NCBI GenBank assembly: GCA_036897485.1
Contig: JAYMTF010000159.1
Coordinates: forward strand, 1-48,381
DNA length: 48,381 bases
Direction: 5' to 3'
From: Pelargonium nanum
Taxonomy: Eukaryota; Streptophyta; Magnoliopsida; Geraniales; Geraniaceae
Below are positions 44,339 to 48,381 of this stretch, in pieces. The notes below the pieces were generated by a model. That model worked only from the letters and a program-made list of their open reading frames with translations. It was not told the origin of the DNA and searched no databases. A program made the translations under genes and the position numbers. Numbering within the stretch: the first letter of the stretch is position 1; the number at the start of each line of letters is the position of its first letter.

Positions 44339-46555
44339 CTATGAATTCCTGCCAACGGTTCTCTGCTTCTTGGCTGCATGTACGAATTCCGGTATAACTT
44401 CTACCTTGTCCAGTCGCTGCTGTATTCAACAAATCCAATTTAAGGTGTTAGATTCATGTGTACAATATGCCTTTGTCTGTGCATGAGCGAGAGAGAGACC
44501 TGTGATGTAAAATGCCGTTGCACTGCAATAAGCATTTTCTCCCTTGGTGAATTAGAATTAATGCATGCCTGCAATTCATATTCATAAGGAGCTGAATTCA
44601 ATAAACAATTAATGGAAGTGAAGAGGAGTAAGCAAACTCACGAGGTTGAAGTGCTTGCAGTATCTCCATAGTGAATCAGTTCCTAACTTTGCCAGGTTCA
44701 CCCTCTGATGATCCACCACACAACAGGAGGAAATGAATCAGTAGAGTAGTTGTTTATCATGTACTTATAAATGCATAGAAGTTCAAATAATAAAAATCCT
44801 CCATATCATCAACTGGTAAAACTATGTATCCTGACAGTAAAAGATACGGAACTGCACCATCTAAATATCACTCAAAGCATGATAATAAATAAAGCAGCAT
44901 ATGCAAACCAATTAGTACACACGGATTTACTCTTGCAAAAATCAACGACTGTTAAGGCGACGTCGAATTCTTCTATTTTAAAGCTCCATACCAGTTGAGG
45001 TGAGTGAATGATGGACTGGACATCTCTGAAACTGGTACGATTTGTCAATTTTGCTGGTGCAGATGTAACCCATGGCTTTGTATGCCTAACTCTTGGTTTG
45101 CTAAATCTATGGAACTCAAGACTACTGGCTGCAAAGTGAAAGCAATAACATCCTTAGGAAATGAATTTCCAACAAATGCGTGTGCATGTCATTCCTAGCT
45201 ACTAAAATTAGAGTTTCAAGTACAAAATAATGTGACTTACAAAAATCATTGTCCTTGTCAATCATGTCAGAACTACTGCTAGAGTTATCAAGATCATCAT
45301 CTTCTTCATTCCCTGTAGGGGGTTCCAGAACACTCAAAGCATTCCTCTGCAGCTTAACTTCAACCCCATTTTTCAGAACCTAGCATGTCAAAGAACAACA
45401 GCTTCAGAGATGCATCGGACTAGTTTTGTTGTGCATGTCAAAGCATAATAGCCTCAAAGATGCATAAAACAAGTCTTGATTATTTGCACGCCAAAGCATG
45501 ACGGTCTCAAGGATGCATCCAATTCATTTCATTCATGTGCATGTCAAAACACAATAATCTCATAGATGAGTCCAGCAAGTTCAATTACAAAAGGTTCAGT
45601 TTTGAGTAAACAACGAGAAGATAAACATCCAGTTGGTCCATAACAGAAGAAACAAGAAGCAACAAGCTACTGGAATTAGTTAAACAAGCCAATTTCAAAA
45701 CGACCAAGCCTACAAATTTTAAGTAAATTGTAGCATTCTCTATAATTATTTGGGGTAAGATAGGTTTCATAAAACAAAAACCAAAAGACAACAAGTTCTT
45801 TCACATATATGTTCTTCAAAACAAACAAAAAAAGTTAAAAGGGTTCAATCACTTGTATAATCCAGCAAGCCATCACTTATTTTCCAGAAGCTTACAAGTT
45901 GTCCCGTCATTTCCACTGTTTCTGCCATGGCAATATGTGTACATATGGAAGCTTGTTCCATAAATTTTTGCAGCACAAGAACATTTATTAACTTACATTA
46001 AGCTTAGGATTTATATCATCAACATAGTTGAACAGTAAGCAATAACCATGAATTGGACCACTTTTTTCATTAATTGATGGGTTTAGCAAGGGATAGGATC
46101 ATATAGTTTCCAAATGAGTTTATTTGAGAACTGCAGTGTAAATACAAATTTTCCTTTGCTGTTCCCAGGAAAATAGGGAGAATCAAATTGTTAAAAAATA
46201 CAACAGATCAAATTAGAAATGAAAATCAAGTTATATATCTAAACGTTACTTAGTCTTCACCACAAATTGTTAGAAAAAATGATCAATCTATCAAAGAGGA
46301 AACACAAACTATAAAAAAAGGTGGGCAGGGAATAAGAAATACCAGCCAATGCCAACCACCAAGTCCTACAGCCTTCTTGACCACACCTTGTAATCCCACC
46401 AGAACAGACTTGGTACGGTTGTTCCCTGTGACAATGACTTTGGTGTGCCTGGGTAGAACAGAGAGCTCCTCATCACCACTTTCCTCCCGAAAAGGAGATA
46501 AAATCCGAGAAGAACATAGCTCAGGCTCCAGCATTTTACTGAACCCACTTAACAT
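44339..46555 (-). CDS. AFR: SAP30-like histone deacetylase complex subunit (AFR1/AFR2-like)
   Basis: SAP30 proteins hold Sin3-type deacetylase complexes together. The Arabidopsis AFR1/AFR2 homologues take part in repressing FT in the control of flowering. Six coding exons on the minus strand (46555-46343, 45379-45241, 45128-44992, 44704-44642, 44568-44500 and 44419-44339) join in frame to 233 residues. The N-terminus MLSGFSKMLEPELCSSRILS and VGLQGVVKKAVGLGGWHWLV are strongly conserved in plant members. A Ser/Asp-rich acidic stretch (about 92-110) follows, then the C-terminal Sin3-binding-type part: FRDVQSIIHSPQ, NLAKLGTDSLWRYCKHFNL and AVQRHFTSQ. A leader intron is likely, with a donor at 47634 (CAGCAG|GTACTG) and an acceptor near 46804 (TATTTCAG). 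The leader is CT-rich. Plant identity is clear; which paralogue it is remains unknown. Confidence 0.92.
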
Positions 46556-48381
46556 CAAGCAGAAGATAACAATTCCAACAATTCAAATTCTCAATTTCCA
46601 CTTCCAACACCATGCAACCTCTAAATCAGCAAAAACCCGTCAATTCAAATGAACAGAGTGTTTGAAGACCATCAAGTTCGGCTCATATTTCCTTAAATTT
46701 ATGTATTTCATCTTTCAAGCTGTCTGCAACGCCATTGGCAAAAACAGAATCCAAGGGTCCTTCCGAAATGAAGAAAAAAATATGATTTTGCTGTGATCCC
46801 TGAAATAGAAAAGAAGAGCAAAGTAGCATTAAAGGCACAACAATAAAATATATCCAGGAGAGAGAGAGAGGGAGAGAGATAAAATGTGAAGGTTTCGAGT
46901 GATTTTAAGCTCTGACAGGAATATTATTTAGGTAGGTGTTGAATGCAATTTTGCTGATTCACGGATTTTAGATTGATCACAATAAATGAGTGAAGGCAGG
47001 CACAGTTGATTCAGATAAAAGGGGTGCTCTTCATTAAGCTTCCTTAGTGAAATCACCAAACAAACAACAGTGCTTTAAATTGAATCTCAAGCTCCTCAAA
47101 ACAAAATTCTCCTCAAAGAACTCGATTCTCTTTTTTTGCTGACTTCATATCATCAAACACCAGTCATTCAAATTCGCACCTAAAATACTGCTTGGCAGCC
47201 GAGAAAACGAGGTAAAAATGCAACAGAACTTAAAAAAACTCAATTCCAAAATTCAAACCGCTCATTATTCAAAAAGCATTGGAAACGTTCGTTTTCCGGC
47301 CAGTTTTCCTCTGCTTAGCCAGACTCCAAAAGGCAAAGCAATAGAAAAGGAAAGAAATTGCTATAAATAGCATCAAAATTCGACTCTGGATTACATAAAA
47401 TCATGAAGAAGCAAGAAAATAAGCAACTCAATTCAGCATTAGAACTAACACAAATCAAGTCAAGTACTCACCAGAAATCAATTGACAACCGAAAGCCAAA
47501 AAAAAAATACAGAGAACAATAGAAATTCAAGCACACCATGAAAAGGAAAACAAAGCTCCAGCACCATGAATCAAGAGAAACAGAAGCTCTTGAAAAAATA
47601 AAACAGAAAATGTATAGCGCAGTGAGTTCAGTACCTGCTGAGAAATTAGAGCAGCTACGGAAATGCGAGCGATTCGGATTGGTGGGAGCAGAGAAGGATA
47701 ATCGATGTGGATTGGCGATCCGGAAGAAATTGGAAGAGAAAATGGTGAGGAATTTTGGAATGGGAGTGTGGGAATGCAACTGCACAGCTTTTGAGATTGA
47801 AAAATCTGTGCAAGCAAGAGAGAGAGAGAGAGAGGAGCATAGTAAATGCTTACCAACTGCCATGGAAACGACCTGCCATGTGCCGTACGGCCATCCATTT
47901 TTAACCGTTGATAGCCGGTTAGGTTCTTTACGTGGCTCGGCTTGGAGCCGGGACCTGAATGGCTCAACGTTACTAGACGTTAAAGGTGACGTTACACTGT
48001 GACGCATGTGGCGTCCGTGACTCATTTCAAATTTTGTTCTGTTAGAGAGAAAATGGTAACTCCATTTCTCAGTTAAAGACTTAAAGTAGTGCTGAGTTTT
48101 ATATTTATTAATGATTTTTTTCTAAAACAGATATATGTTTTGGTTGATGCTTTGCAAGAGAAAAAAGAAACAAGAAGATGTGGGAATTGGATGGCATGGT
48201 GGATTGGATTCTTCAGCTTTATGACCATAGATAAAAGGAATAAAGGCAATTTTGGTACCCAAAGTATGGCCAAAAATCACTTTTAGTACCCAATATTTTA
48301 TTATACTAGAACTAGTATCTATACTTTTATTTTGCACCAAATTGAGTACCTACCGGTAACTTTCCCCTTATCTCCATGTAG
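46556..48381. other. AFR gene leader, promoter and right edge
   Basis: On the minus strand this holds leader exon 2 (about 46556-46803), a leader intron to 47634, the first leader exon (to about 47880) with a CT-rich tract, and the promoter. The last 140 bases look like the start of a dispersed repeat that runs out of the window. No further gene is seen. Confidence 0.55.
47816..47834. repeat. GA/CT repeat in the AFR first leader exon
   Basis: A GA run on the plus strand gives CT in the minus-strand transcript. A similar GA-rich run lies at about 46858-46880 within the leader intron. Confidence 0.8.

Noticed and set aside
40313..46555. A functional cluster linking the E2, ARID, RING E3 and SAP30-like genes
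   Set aside because: Each is a common, dispersed plant gene on the same strand by chance; shared orientation and broad process are not evidence of a joint system.
47468..48025. Overlapping open frames of 146-185 residues on both strands at the AFR 5' end
   Set aside because: The region is the CT-rich leader and promoter of the AFR gene. The frames overlap each other, have low complexity and match no family I know.
1..48381. CRISPR array, operon, riboswitch, prophage or integrated virus
   Set aside because: No regularly spaced repeats, no polycistronic arrangement and no viral or phage genes were seen; gene structure is that of a plant nuclear genome.

Overview
This window looks like nuclear DNA of a flowering plant, most likely a core eudicot; I cannot name the species. 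The evidence is split genes with GT-AG introns, AT-rich intergenic DNA, plant-only gene families (phytoene synthase with a plastid-type leader, NAC, SAUR, JASON, XTNX, phi-class GST), tRNA-derived SINEs, and small non-autonomous DNA transposons. No bacterial operon, CRISPR array, phage or integrated virus is visible. I reconstructed exons by hand from family homology, splice sites and reading phase; each gene model below closes in frame.

Layout from left to right. A phytoene synthase gene (minus, 1236-3331) is divergent from a JASON-like meiotic gene (plus, 6366-10283), across a gene-free 3 kb. A phi-class glutathione S-transferase (plus, 11408-12807) follows. Next is a gene-poor stretch carrying a complete-ended hAT-type element (14553-15528), then a JUNGBRUNNEN1/NAC042-like NAC gene (plus, 15884-17608). 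Three SAUR genes stand in one orientation (minus, 18226-22237), with SINE copies between them. A short coiled-coil gene resembling the C-terminal part of plant PX-domain EREX-type proteins (minus, 23005-23963) lies head-to-head with an XTNX (TIR, NB-ARC, TPR-like) gene whose coding part has no intron (plus, 25399-28398). A tRNA-Thr(TGT) gene with a SINE next to it follows.

The right half holds four minus-strand regulatory genes: a UBC4/5/6-type E2 (29362-32196), an ARID/ELM2/SANT chromatin protein (33739-37825, with a Tourist-like MITE in its large intron), an RHB1A-like RING-H2 E3 ligase (40313-41614), and a SAP30-like/AFR histone-deacetylase-complex subunit (44339-46555). A SINE with perfect 15-bp target duplications lies at 43223-43365.

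The genes do not form a functional cluster; this is ordinary mixed plant gene order. Two protein pairs share a broad process (E2 and E3 in ubiquitination; ARID/ELM2 and SAP30-like in chromatin repression), but nothing shows that they act together. I found no convincing undescribed multi-gene system. The most informative oddities are the truncated coiled-coil gene beside XTNX, the hAT insertion into the junction of an older tandem repeat, the SINE family with recurring tails and one locally duplicated tail, and a phi GST lacking serine at its usual catalytic region.
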